Assembly: GCA_964541375.1 (NCBI GenBank)
Contig: CAZIPT010000050.1
Coordinates: 1 to 16,881 of the forward strand
Length of the DNA stretch: 16,881 bases
DNA from: JBAXEO01 sp964541375
GTDB lineage: Bacteria; Actinomycetota; Coriobacteriia; Anaerosomatales; JAAXUF01
Reading direction: 5' to 3'
Shown: positions 6,663-14,767 of the stretch, piece after piece
How positions within the stretch are numbered: the stretch's first letter is position 1
Layout of the letters: every line of letters begins with the position of its first letter
The notes under the pieces: model-generated
The model's database searches: none
The model's input: only the letters and a program-made list of their open reading frames with translations
What the model was told of the DNA's origin: nothing
Translations under genes and position numbers: made by a program

Positions 6663-7228
6663 GAAGGTTCGGCATCCGTGTGTTGGCCGGCGCGACGTCG
6701 TCGCCAACGCAGGATGGCCCACACGGCGAACGCGATGCCGGCGATCACCAACAGGAACGTCAACAGCGGCAGCACAAAGGCCATGACGGTGACGCCGGCT
6801 GCTCCGACGTCCTCGGCGGTCGAGACCACGGGAGCTCCCACTCCGCCCGTCGCGGCGTTGATCACCGGGCGCGCGGACGCCTTGACCGCATGAACGCCGC
6901 CCGCGATAACGACTCCGGCCGCAAGCAGGAGCCACGGCTCGATGCGACCTTGGCCCGAAGACGCGACGGCCACGAGACCGCCGGCCGCAGGGCGAACGAA
7001 CGTCTGGATGGCGTCGTTGACGTGATCGACGGCGGGGACCTTGTCGGCGATGAGTTCGACGAGGAGGAGGACCGCCACCAAGGCGATGAACCACCACGAG
7101 CCCATAAGGTCGAAGGGCTGGCGCAACTGCACCCAGCCGAAACGCTCGGCGAGGGCGACCGCGAGCAGCGGAATGTAGGCGTTGACGCCGGCTGGCGCGG
7201 CGAGGGTGATTCCGGTGAGGACGTCCAC
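6659..7228 (-). CDS. DUF4126 family integral membrane protein
   Basis: A 189-residue membrane protein matching the DUF4126 pattern. It opens with DVLTGITLAAPAGVNAYIPLLAVALAERFG, followed by a short loop and a helix MGSWWFIALVAVLLLVELIADKVPAVDHVNDAIQ. Next comes a small-residue-rich segment with VRPAAGGLVAVAS and a final helix AFVLPLLTFLLVIAGIAFAVWAILRWRRRR with a basic cytoplasmic end. About five hydrophobic segments in all. GTG 7228 is chosen because conservation begins there and GGGAGG lies 4 nt upstream; the longer frame to 7291 adds unrelated residues. The family has no established function. It is divergent from the hydrolase gene at 7334 and convergent with the TPR-like gene, sharing its stop-codon bases. 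Confidence 0.88.
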   Translation of the reverse strand: MDVLTGITLAAPAGVNAYIPLLAVALAERFGWVQLRQPFDLMGSWWFIALVAVLLLVELIADKVPAVDHVNDAIQTFVRPAAGGLVAVASSGQGRIEPWLLLAAGVVIAGGVHAVKASARPVINAATGGVGAPVVSTAEDVGAAGVTVMAFVLPLLTFLLVIAGIAFAVWAILRWRRRRAGQHTDAEPS

Positions 7229-7333
7229 ACAACCTCCCAGGATCGGCGGGCTCAGCGCAACCTGGCCTCCAGAGCGTGACCTGCGGCACATTCTACCTGC
7301 TCAGCAGTAGTTTGTGTCGGCGAAGGGAGTACA

Positions 7334-9442
7334 GTGTCATCGCTGGCTGACGCACGGTGCGCACCAGCGCGGCGGAGGGGGGCGACACTGGTTCGGGAGT
7401 TCACAAACGCGTGGATCCCCTTGTCGGACGGGGCTCGACTGTCGACACGCATCTGGCTGCCCGAAGACGCCGACTCGAACCACCGGGTTCCCGCGATCCT
7501 CGAATACTTACCCTACCGAAAAGACGACGCCACGGCGGCAGAAGACACGACCCGGCATCCCTACTTCGCAACGCACGGATTCGCGAGCGTTCGCGTCGAC
7601 CTGCGAGGCACCGGAGACTCTAGCGGAGTGTGTCTCGGCGAGTACTTGCCACAGGAGCAGACCGACGCGCTTGAGGTCCTCGCGTGGCTGGAAGCTCAGG
7701 AGTGGTGCACCGGTGCGGTCGGGATGATCGGCTACTCGTGGGGCGGTTTCAACGGGCTTCAGATCGCCGCGCACAGGCCGCCGCAGCTCAAGGCGATCGT
7801 GACCCTCTATGCGTCCGACGACCGCTACTCCGACGACTGCCACTACGCGGGTGGCTGTCTTCTCGCAAGCGACATGCTCAAGTGGGCCTCGTGGATGCTC
7901 GTCTTCAACGCACGGCCGCCCGACCCGCTCGTCGTCGGCCCCGGCTGGCGCGATGCGTGGCTGGAGAGGCTCGAGGCCACGCCGCCCTACCTCACCGACT
8001 GGGTCACTCATCAGCGGCGGGATGAGTTCTGGCGACAGGGTTCCGTCGCCGAGGACTACTCCGCGATCGAAGTACCCGTGCTCGCCGTCGGCGGCTGGGC
8101 CGACGCCTACACCAACGCGGTGCCACGCTTGCTCGAGAATCTGAGTTGTCCTCGGCGGGCCATCATCGGACCGTGGGGGCACACCTTTCCCGAGCGCGGC
8201 GTCCCGGGGCCAACGATCGCCTTCCTCGAGGAGTGCGTGCGCTGGTTCGATCGCTGGCTCCTGGGCGAGGAGACGGGCGTGATGGACGAGCCGATGCTGC
8301 GCGCGTGGATCCAGGAGACCCAGCCACCCGCCGACTTCTATGCCGAGCGTCCCGGCCGATGGGTCGCCGAGGAGTCGTGGCCGCCGAAGAGCGTGGTGCC
8401 GACTCGGTATTCGTTGCTCGCGCCGGCCGACGCTGCCGAGGGGGTAGGTGGCCTGACCCCAGCCGACCCGACGGGAGCTACACGGGCGGGCGAGCCGACC
8501 TTGCATCAGGCAATGCGACTCGCACCCGATCAGACCGGCGGGCTGTCCGCCGGAGTGTGGTGCGCAAACGGGCTCGCGGCCGAACTGGCCATCGACCAAC
8601 GCTTCGACGACGAGCGCGCCCTGCTCTTCGACACCGAGGTGCTCTGCGATCCGCTCGAGCTGCTCGGCAGGCCGGTTGCGAGGCTGTCGATTCGATGCGA
8701 CCGCCCGCAGGCGCTGCTTGCCGTGCGCCTCTGCGCGGTGGCATCGGACGGGGCCTCGACGCTGCTGACCTGGGGTGCTCTCAACCTGACGCATCGCGAC
8801 GGTCACGCAACACAGATTCCACTGGTACCAGGCCAGCGCTACGACGTCGAACTCGAACTCAATTCGCTGGGAGAGCGAGTGCCCGCGGGACACCGGCTGC
8901 GGCTCGCGGTCTCCTCGGCGTACTGGCCTCAGCTGTGGCCGTCGCCGCAACCGGTGATTCTGACGCTCATCGCCGATGGCAGCAGTACACTCGAACTCCC
9001 CGAACGCGCTGCAGATGCCGGCGACGCGACCGCGAAGACTCGGTGGTTCTCGGCCGCCGAGCCATGGGTGCCGGCCGTCGGCGGTATCGCCGAGAGCCAC
9101 GACCGCACGCGCGAGCGGCGAATCGACCCCGTCACCGGTGCGACGCGCGTTGAGGACCGGCAGACCTACCGGGCGCGAATCCCGGCAACGGTCACTGACT
9201 ACACGCACTCGGCCACCGATGCCTGGAGCGCGACACCCGATGACCCGCTGTCAGCGCGTTCAGAGTGCCGACGCGAGGTCACCATCGCCCGCGAAGGCTG
9301 GAACGTGCGCATCGAGACCCGAAGCATCCTGACAAGCGACCGCACCCGCTTCCTGCTCCAAAACGAACTGGTCGCGTTCGAGGGAGACCGGGAGGTCTTC
9401 CGCCGTGAGTGGCGCTCGGAAGTGGCTCGGGACGGCGTCTAG
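7334..9442 (+). CDS. CocE/NonD family alpha/beta hydrolase (X-Pro dipeptidyl-peptidase S15-like)
   Basis: A 702-residue serine hydrolase of the S15/CocE superfamily, which cleaves esters, amides or X-Pro peptides; the substrate here is unknown. The catalytic triad is readable: Ser135 in GYSWGG, Asp257 in GGWADAY and His283 in GPWGH. The oxyanion-side tyrosines LPYRKDD and the strand VRVDLRGTGDSSG are also typical. The layout is an alpha/beta core (about 20-310) with helical cap, a C-terminal jelly-roll (about 335-575, including PVARLSIRCDRPQALLAVRLC and GHRLRLAVSSAYWPQLWPSPQP), and a further 110 or so residues at the end. No signal peptide, so probably cytoplasmic. GTG 7334 has GGGAG 5 nt upstream. 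Monocistronic; unrelated neighbours on both sides give no hint of substrate. Confidence 0.92.
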   Translation: MSSLADARCAPARRRGATLVREFTNAWIPLSDGARLSTRIWLPEDADSNHRVPAILEYLPYRKDDATAAEDTTRHPYFATHGFASVRVDLRGTGDSSGVCLGEYLPQEQTDALEVLAWLEAQEWCTGAVGMIGYSWGGFNGLQIAAHRPPQLKAIVTLYASDDRYSDDCHYAGGCLLASDMLKWASWMLVFNARPPDPLVVGPGWRDAWLERLEATPPYLTDWVTHQRRDEFWRQGSVAEDYSAIEVPVLAVGGWADAYTNAVPRLLENLSCPRRAIIGPWGHTFPERGVPGPTIAFLEECVRWFDRWLLGEETGVMDEPMLRAWIQETQPPADFYAERPGRWVAEESWPPKSVVPTRYSLLAPADAAEGVGGLTPADPTGATRAGEPTLHQAMRLAPDQTGGLSAGVWCANGLAAELAIDQRFDDERALLFDTEVLCDPLELLGRPVARLSIRCDRPQALLAVRLCAVASDGASTLLTWGALNLTHRDGHATQIPLVPGQRYDVELELNSLGERVPAGHRLRLAVSSAYWPQLWPSPQPVILTLIADGSSTLELPERAADAGDATAKTRWFSAAEPWVPAVGGIAESHDRTRERRIDPVTGATRVEDRQTYRARIPATVTDYTHSATDAWSATPDDPLSARSECRREVTIAREGWNVRIETRSILTSDRTRFLLQNELVAFEGDREVFRREWRSEVARDGV

Positions 9443-9475
9443 ACCGTGCCGGTGCACGCGCTCGGGTCAGCGCCG

Positions 9476-10369
9476 TCAGGTCCGCTCGCACTTCCACTCG
9501 GCGAGCGCCCGCGCCGCCGCATCGACGGTGAGCTCGGGCTCCGGCGCACCCGCATCCAGCGCGCGCAGCCGCGCGAACATCTCGGCAAGCAGCGGGGGTC
9601 GGATGTTGCCGCCCGCCAGGACGTCGGGATGCGCGAAGACCTCGGCAGGCGTGCCCTCGAGCACGATCGCGCCGCCGCTCGCGAGCACGTAGCAGTAGTC
9701 GGCGAACTCGGGCACGGTGTCGATGTCGTGGGTCGACATGATGACGGTCCCGCCCGCACTCGAATGCTCGCCGATGAGCGCGATCAGCTCTGTCCGCGAC
9801 GCCGGGTCGAGCCCTTCGAACGGCTCGTCGAGCACGAGCAGCTCCGGATCCATGACCAGCGCGCCCGCGAGCGCCACCTTGCGTTTCTCACCGCCGGAAA
9901 GGTTGTGCGGCACCCGTGCCGAGAGGTGCTCGATGCCCAGCCGCGCGAGCACCGCCGAGACGCGCTCGCGCACCTCAGGTTCGGGCACGCCATACTGCCG
10001 AGGCGAGAACGCGACGTCGTCGAGTACGCTGGGCGCCAGAATCTGCTCGTCAACGTTCTGGAGCACCACGCCGATGCGTTTGCGAACGTCCTTCCATCGG
10101 CGCGCGGGGTCCACGCCAAAGACCTCGACGACACCCTCCTCGCTCCGCAGAAGTCCCAGGAGGTGGAAGAGGAGCGTAGTCTTGCCCGACCCGTTCGGTC
10201 CGAGCACCGCGACGCGCTGGCCTCGCCGAGCGACCACGTCAAGGCCGCACAGCGCGACCTCGGTGCCGTCCTCGTACCGGTGCCGAACGCAGCTGACCCG
10301 CACCACCTCGTCCGGCGAGGGCACCGGGTGGATGTGCGAATGAGCGGGAGCGCCTGCGGGCGAGCTCAT
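9476..10369 (-). CDS. cbiO: ECF-type metal transporter ATPase (CbiO family) with a His-containing N-terminus
   Basis: The energy-coupling ATPase for a CbiMQO-type metal importer. It has 297 residues, with Walker A GPNGSGKTT (57-65), Q-loop Q104 in VVLQNVDEQI (typical of ECF ATPases), signature LSGGEKR (157-163), Walker B LLVLDEPFEGLD (177-188) and switch His214 in STHD. Before the ABC domain lies a short extension containing HSHIHPVPSPDE, with three histidines in five residues. After the ABC domain comes a tail of about 50 residues with RPPLLAEMFARL, common in CbiO proteins. ATG 10369 overlaps the cbiQ TGA as ATGA and has AGGG 7 nt upstream; the longer frame to 10498 is rejected. Last gene of the operon. 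Confidence 0.92.
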   Translation of the reverse strand: MSSPAGAPAHSHIHPVPSPDEVVRVSCVRHRYEDGTEVALCGLDVVARRGQRVAVLGPNGSGKTTLLFHLLGLLRSEEGVVEVFGVDPARRWKDVRKRIGVVLQNVDEQILAPSVLDDVAFSPRQYGVPEPEVRERVSAVLARLGIEHLSARVPHNLSGGEKRKVALAGALVMDPELLVLDEPFEGLDPASRTELIALIGEHSSAGGTVIMSTHDIDTVPEFADYCYVLASGGAIVLEGTPAEVFAHPDVLAGGNIRPPLLAEMFARLRALDAGAPEPELTVDAAARALAEWKCERT

Positions 10370-11175
10370 GCCGATTCCCTTCTGAGTGCTTGCCCCAGCA
10401 AGGCAGCCACAAGCAGCGCCAGCGAGAGCAGCAGCGGTATCCATGCGTACGGGTTGAGGACAGGCCACCAGATGCGCCAGGCGACCGCCGTCGCGCACGT
10501 GAGCGCGCCGACGACGACCACGCCCGCGTCGAGCCGGGCCGACGTGCTGGGCTGCGGCGTGACCGCAAGCCGCCCGTCGTAGCCGCGCAGGTACATCACG
10601 TCGTGCGTGCGCTGGGAGAGGTCGATCGAGTAGAGCAGCACTCCGCCCAGCGAGCGCGTGATCGTGGCCGCCGAGCGAACCGGATTCACGCCAACGATCC
10701 CGGCCCGAAGCTTCACCGCCGTCAGTGTGTGCCCGAACTTCTCAAGCAGCAGGAACAGGGAGCGGTAGGTCATAAGCAGCGCATCGCCGATGACTGAGGG
10801 CAGCACGCGCTGAATCGGCGCGAACACCTGTGGATACGGCGTCGTGAACATCATCAGAATGGCGACAAGGGCGGTGGTGATCGCTCTTGAGATGATCAGC
10901 GCCGCCGACAGAGCGTCGGTTGCCGCCGCAAACGCGTAGATGGCCGCAAAGATACCCGGGTACAGCGCGAGCACGAGCATCGGCCGCCAGGGCAGCCGGA
11001 GCGCGACTATGACGGCGACGAGCGCCAGCGCGATTCCGGCTACCATCAGCACGTTGGCGCTGACGATCGTCGCCGCGAGCACCAGGACGAAAGCGGCCAG
11101 CTTGGCTCCCGGGACGGCGCGATGAAGCGCCGACGTTCCTCGCGTGGCCGATGAGTCAACGCGCGCTATATCCAT
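10366..11175 (-). CDS. cbiQ: ECF transporter transmembrane component (CbiQ family)
   Basis: The T-component linking the metal-binding CbiM subunit to the CbiO ATPase. The 269-residue product has about five or six membrane segments and the two charged cytoplasmic regions typical of CbiQ: the coupling segment YRSLFLLLEKFGHTLTAVKLRAG and, later, SQRTHDVMYLRGYDGR. These carry the arginine-containing motifs that contact the ATPase. ATG 11175 overlaps the cbiM stop as TGATG, and the 3' end overlaps the cbiO start, so production of the three subunits is tightly coupled. Its fusion-free, single-copy arrangement is as expected for a dedicated (group I) ECF system. Confidence 0.92.
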   Translation of the reverse strand: MDIARVDSSATRGTSALHRAVPGAKLAAFVLVLAATIVSANVLMVAGIALALVAVIVALRLPWRPMLVLALYPGIFAAIYAFAAATDALSAALIISRAITTALVAILMMFTTPYPQVFAPIQRVLPSVIGDALLMTYRSLFLLLEKFGHTLTAVKLRAGIVGVNPVRSAATITRSLGGVLLYSIDLSQRTHDVMYLRGYDGRLAVTPQPSTSARLDAGVVVVGALTCATAVAWRIWWPVLNPYAWIPLLLSLALLVAALLGQALRRESA

Positions 11176-11969
11176 CAGACGTGCGTCCCCTCGTCGCCGA
11201 CAGGTCCCCGCTTTGGCGCCGAGGACGCCCCCTCGAACACGAGTGCGGGCCGTACCCGCGCCACGAACCCGACGATCAGCGCCGTGATGATCGCCTCAAG
11301 GATCCAGCCGACAGATCCCAGGACGTAGACCATGATCGCGAACCTCGCGACCGGTAGCTTCGGCGTCTCGGCTTTGGCCTCGGGCGCCACGACGACGTTG
11401 GTGAGCACGCCACCACCGAACGGATTCGCGAAGCTCAGCGTCGTCGGGTCGAACGCCCCCGATTCACGGGTCGCCGCCGGGCTGCCGCCTAAGGCCACGA
11501 TCACGACCAGCAGAGTCGTCGACACCATGAGCGCCAATACCGTGGCCCCCGCAGCCGAAGCCGCCGGGCGACGTCTCCCCAGCAAGCGGACAAACTGCCC
11601 GAAAAGGAACCACCCCACGACCATCTCGGTGACGATCACCAGCGTGTTGAGGCCGATCACCGTCACGCCCCCGTGGCCGACAAGCGCCAGCATCACGTTG
11701 ACGATGAGCGCCGTGATTATCGAGAGCCACGGGCCGAGCAGGATTCCCGCCAAGACCGTGAGGTTGATGTGGTAAGCGATAGGGATTATCTCGCTCGACA
11801 TACCCACCAGCATCAACGCCGCCATGGCTCCTACCAGCGGAATCCGACGCCTCAGGTCGTGATTCGAGGACCGGCGAACCGCCAAAGCCGCGAGCGCCCC
11901 GGCCGCTATCCAGCCGGCTCCGATCAGCCAGAGTGGCAGGACACCATCGGGGATGTGGATGTGCGACAC
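11175..11969 (-). CDS. cbiM: Metal-specific ECF substrate component (CbiM family), CbiN not fused
   Basis: The substrate-recognition membrane subunit for a divalent metal, classically cobalt or nickel. The 264-residue product begins MSHIHIPDGVLP. In CbiM/NikM the N-terminal MHIPDG loop coordinates the metal; here extra residues precede that core. A second expected ligand region is seen at AYHINL (His67), and VGHGGVTVIGLNTL is the other conserved loop. GTG 11969 is chosen because the conserved N-terminus starts there and it lies one base after the fur stop; the longer frame to 12026 would bury that N-terminus. A loop of about 45 residues before the last helix (ESGAFDPTTLSFANP to KAETPKLP) is long for the family. 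No CbiN or NikL gene or fusion is present. Co-transcription with a Fur-family gene leaves zinc open as the substrate. Confidence 0.88.
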   Translation of the reverse strand: MSHIHIPDGVLPLWLIGAGWIAAGALAALAVRRSSNHDLRRRIPLVGAMAALMLVGMSSEIIPIAYHINLTVLAGILLGPWLSIITALIVNVMLALVGHGGVTVIGLNTLVIVTEMVVGWFLFGQFVRLLGRRRPAASAAGATVLALMVSTTLLVVIVALGGSPAATRESGAFDPTTLSFANPFGGGVLTNVVVAPEAKAETPKLPVARFAIMVYVLGSVGWILEAIITALIVGFVARVRPALVFEGASSAPKRGPVGDEGTHV

Positions 11970-11970
11970 G

Positions 11971-12405
11971 TCAGACCTCGCGACGCGATCGGCAGTCGGG
12001 GCACAGGCCGTAGAGCGTGACCTCATGGCCGGTCACCACGAACCCGCCGGCGGTTGGCAACTCGGCGGCCACACCGGTCAGCGGGCAGTCAGCCGGCTCA
12101 AGACGCCCGCAGCCGGTACAGATCAGATGATGGTGGTGGTGGCCTCCTGCCGGACACCGGGCGTAGAGCGCGCTTCCCGATCGCTCACCCACGCGTTCGA
12201 GCCAGCCGCTCTCAGACAGCGCAGAGACCGCCCGGTACACGGTCGCGAGCCCGATCGCCACGTCGCTCCCGCGTACCGCAGCCGCGAGGTCATCGACGGT
12301 GAAGGCTCCGCTCATCTCGGCAGCGATCCGGACGATCGTCTCGCGCTGCGCGGTCATTCTCCCCGCACCGAAGGCGTGAGCGACGTGAGACGTAGGAGGC
12401 AGCAT
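11971..12405 (-). CDS. Fur/Zur family metal-responsive repressor
   Basis: A 144-residue cytoplasmic repressor that presumably senses the metal imported by the downstream CbiMQO proteins. The winged helix spans about residues 8-85, with RMTAQRETIVRIAAE, FTVDDLAAAV and the recognition region GLATVYRAVSAL. The dimerisation/metal domain contains the histidine cluster HHHHH (89-93) leading into LICTGCG, with Cys96 and Cys99, and the second pair Cys135/Cys138 in GLCPDC. The two CxxC pairs form the structural zinc site. ATG 12405 is chosen for GGAG 8 nt upstream and because it keeps the GxRMTxQR N-terminal helix; ATG 12357 is an alternative. A Fur-box-like palindrome lies just upstream, so autoregulation is likely. 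Which metal it senses (Zn, Ni, Co, Fe) cannot be told from the sequence. Confidence 0.92.
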   Translation of the reverse strand: MLPPTSHVAHAFGAGRMTAQRETIVRIAAEMSGAFTVDDLAAAVRGSDVAIGLATVYRAVSALSESGWLERVGERSGSALYARCPAGGHHHHHLICTGCGRLEPADCPLTGVAAELPTAGGFVVTGHEVTLYGLCPDCRSRREV

Positions 12406-12417
12406 GCGGCACGCTCC

Positions 12418-12437
12418 GATAATGAGAACCGTTATCA
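12418..12437. promoter_or_regulatory. Fur/Zur-box-like operator upstream of fur-cbiMQO
   Basis: On the - strand TGATAACGGTTCTCATTATC, an imperfect palindrome of the TGATAAN(n)TTATC type, resembles actinobacterial Zur and general Fur boxes. It is 13 nt from the fur start, where bound repressor would block transcription or early elongation. It is an AT-rich island in GC-rich surroundings, consistent with a promoter-operator. Confidence 0.65.
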
Positions 12438-12516
12438 CTTTCACCGCAGAGTATACCCGGTTGCCAGAATTCGGAGTGGTGCGGCGCACATGCGACGAGT
12501 GGACGCGCCAGAAGGA

Positions 12517-14520
12517 CTAGGTGAACCTCGACGCCGATAGGGCCGCGGGTCTGAATCCGTCGGGCGGCCGCATACCGACTATCTCCGGAATCGTCCAACC
12601 CGGCTCTACCAAACCCAGCCCGGAGATGGTTCGAGATACCAGGAGCGGATACAGCACCGAGAGTCCTGTCCCCGGCGCGGCCTGCACGATGGGCCCTGCC
12701 GTTACCGTGAAGGTCGCCGTGTGCGCGGCCTCGATGTTGCCGGCGTTGTCGACGGACCAGAACACGAGCGCGTGATCGCCGAGCAGGTCCGTAGTCACTA
12801 CGCCGAGGGTGGTCTCTTGTCCCCCGTCCAACCGCGAATAGGTGGCGGCAACACCGGATCCGCCCGGCTCGTCGACCGCGGTCAGAGAAATGGTGGCGGT
12901 GCCCGCATAACTCGCCACCGCATCGCTGGTTGTCACCGGAGGAGTCCGATCGACATGGAAGACGGCGGTGTTTGGCGCCTCCACGTTGCCTGCCACGTCT
13001 GTCGACCAATACTGCAGGGTGTACGTCCCCTCAATGGATACCAGAACCTGAGTGCCGACGTTGAGGCCCCCGCCGTCGAGCGTGAAGTAGGTGAAAGCGA
13101 CGCCAGAGCCGGTGTCCATCGCGCTGAGCGACACTTGGCCAGACGAAGCCAGGCTAAGGTCAGCCGTGGTTATCGGCGGCACGGTGTCCGAGGCGCCCAC
13201 CGAAGCGATGCCGAGCCCGCCGAACAGCGTCGTTGCCGCCGGATTGTGAACATTGTTGCCACCGGCGGTGTAGTCGCTGCCGTGGCACGTGTAGCACGAT
13301 TCGGTGTCGCCTTGGGCGTGCCCGGCTTGCGCGGAAAGGTGCAGGACACCGCCGTCACGCGGGAGCCCGACCACCTTGTCCGTCGCCGTGACGACGGTGT
13401 AGGCGCCGGCCGCACTGTCCCAGCCCGCGGGAGTGGAGCCAGCGGTGGTGTGACAGGTGAAGCAGAAGGTTCGAACGCCTGCGGCGGTAGTCGTTCCGAG
13501 CGAGGTGCCGCGTTCGTCGGACAGAAGTGCGCCGTTGCCACGAGCGGATCCGTGGGGGTTGTGGCATTCAAAGCACGGGAGCGGTGAGCCGACCGGCAGC
13601 AGGCCACCGGATGTGACTATGGAGTGCCCGGCCGACGGGCTACTGGACGTAACGAAGCTTCGAATATCCACCGGCGTGGTCGCGAAACCGGATGGCTTGA
13701 CTCCGCCGTGGCACTTTAAGCACAGGTCGGCGTAGGACCCGTCAGCCTTGTCGGCCCCCAGAGTTGCCAGCGTCGGAACAGTGAACGTCGACAGTAGGCT
13801 GTCGTAGGTGTTGGCACCCCGGTGAGACGCATGACAGTACCGGCAATCACCCGCTTCGCGGGGCTGGGGGGAACCGGCACCGACGGTGATCGTGGTTTCG
13901 GGAAGCAGGCGATGGGCGTTGGTCGATGACGCGTAGGTGGCGGGCCCGGGCCACGTGCCTGCAACCGGGAAACCCGTAGCGTCGCGGGTCGGAGCGGAAG
14001 TCGACGGATAGCCCGGTCCGTACCATGCGTCCGACGACGAGTGGCATGCGAGGCACAGCTGCTTTCCTGCGGAAGTCACGGACACACCGTTGATGGTCTT
14101 TGCGGGAATCATTCGCCCGCCCTGCTCGACGGTGCCGTGTGTGTCGTGGCACGTCGCGCATCCCTCGATCTTGACGGTTCCGGGAGAGGCGACCGTGAGC
14201 GAGTGACCACTGACGAGGCCGAAGGAGTCGGGAGTCCCGCTCACGACGTTAGCGGCGTCGGGAGTCGTTCCGTCGTGACAGGCAAGACATACGCTCACGA
14301 AAGCGGGATCCGTGCCGACATGACGAATGAGTCTCGGGCTGATCGCCGTGTGGGCGGCATGGCAGGCGGCACACGTTGAGGTGTCGATTCCCTCGTCCAC
14401 GTGCGGTGAAGACGCCAGCGCCACCGAAGCAGAAATCGAAAGAATCAGCGCCGCTCCTACGAGCGCGCCCATGAGAACCGCAACCCACCCTGCGGGCTCT
14501 ATAGAATTCCTGCTATGCAC
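12517..14520 (-). CDS. Secreted nine-heme c-type cytochrome with two C-terminal Ig-like (OmpL47-type) repeats
   Basis: An exported multiheme cytochrome, probably carrying electrons at or outside the cell envelope. The 667-residue product has a signal peptide/anchor at about residues 11-36 (VALASSPH). It then has nine CXXCH heme sites starting at Cys50, 78, 121, 156, 226, 267, 316, 353 and 409. Several continue as CHxxH (CHAAH, CHDTH, CHASH, CHNPH), typical of doubled-CXXCH cytochromes. After residue 445 come two beta-sandwich repeats, about 446-525 and 527-606. Each has TPP or VPP..TT at the start, a GSGVA.TY..LDGG core and a WS.D.AGN motif, as in OmpL47/bacterial Ig-like domains. The final 57 residues match nothing I know, and no sortase signal is present. 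GTG 14520 is used to keep a charged N-terminus; ATG 14472 is an alternative. Heme attachment would need a c-type maturation system. Confidence 0.9.
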   Translation of the reverse strand: MHSRNSIEPAGWVAVLMGALVGAALILSISASVALASSPHVDEGIDTSTCAACHAAHTAISPRLIRHVGTDPAFVSVCLACHDGTTPDAANVVSGTPDSFGLVSGHSLTVASPGTVKIEGCATCHDTHGTVEQGGRMIPAKTINGVSVTSAGKQLCLACHSSSDAWYGPGYPSTSAPTRDATGFPVAGTWPGPATYASSTNAHRLLPETTITVGAGSPQPREAGDCRYCHASHRGANTYDSLLSTFTVPTLATLGADKADGSYADLCLKCHGGVKPSGFATTPVDIRSFVTSSSPSAGHSIVTSGGLLPVGSPLPCFECHNPHGSARGNGALLSDERGTSLGTTTAAGVRTFCFTCHTTAGSTPAGWDSAAGAYTVVTATDKVVGLPRDGGVLHLSAQAGHAQGDTESCYTCHGSDYTAGGNNVHNPAATTLFGGLGIASVGASDTVPPITTADLSLASSGQVSLSAMDTGSGVAFTYFTLDGGGLNVGTQVLVSIEGTYTLQYWSTDVAGNVEAPNTAVFHVDRTPPVTTSDAVASYAGTATISLTAVDEPGGSGVAATYSRLDGGQETTLGVVTTDLLGDHALVFWSVDNAGNIEAAHTATFTVTAGPIVQAAPGTGLSVLYPLLVSRTISGLGLVEPGWTIPEIVGMRPPDGFRPAALSASRFT

Positions 14521-14646
14521 GGCCGTCCAATCCGCGGGAATGTGCCCGCCGGCGCGCGATAACGCAAGAGCCGCGCCAACCGTGGGTCTGGGCTGCGGTA
14601 TTTGTGTGAAGACCGGGGAGCCCTGGAGTGGAACAGCAATAACCGC

Positions 14647-14676
14647 TGGTCAGGGCTGGCTTTTCTTCCCTGACCA
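14647..14676. other. Hairpin in the leader of the cytochrome gene
   Basis: TGGTCAGGG (14647-14655) and CCCTGACCA (14668-14676) form a perfect 9-bp inverted repeat with a 12-nt loop, 127 nt upstream of the cytochrome start. It could be a leader structure or a weak terminator. It does not match the GEMM riboswitch pattern sometimes found before cytochrome genes. Confidence 0.5.
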
Positions 14677-14717
14677 CGGCGCGCCGTTCGTCGAGTCGTC
14701 TAGTGATGAGCGGCGGC

Positions 14718-14766
14718 ACTCATGCAGGTAGCCCGGGCCGTGCAACGGCGGCCTACCTGCATGAGT
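14718..14766. terminator. 49-bp perfect-armed hairpin after the iron-sulfur operon
   Basis: ACTCATGCAGGTAG (14718-14731) and CTACCTGCATGAGT (14753-14766) are a perfect 14-bp inverted repeat around a GC-rich loop that can pair a little further. It begins 19 nt beyond the stop of the small Cys-loop gene (14786), so an operon terminator is the simplest reading. A U-tract is absent on both strands. Confidence 0.5.
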
Positions 14767-14767
14767 C

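Noticed and set aside
7508..9208. 566-residue open frame on the - strand
   Set aside because: It lies entirely antisense to the hydrolase gene, whose catalytic motifs are clear, and its translation is rich in Arg, Gly and His with no domain pattern. High GC produces such shadows.
12124..12141. HHHHH run in the Fur-family protein as a tag-like artefact
   Set aside because: Histidine clusters just before the CxxC pair are normal in Fur/Zur proteins, and the flanking residues fit the family.
14521..14717. Cyclic-dinucleotide (GEMM) riboswitch before the cytochrome gene
   Set aside because: Such riboswitches precede cytochrome genes in some anaerobes, but the conserved aptamer blocks are not present on the - strand here; only a simple 9-bp hairpin is seen.
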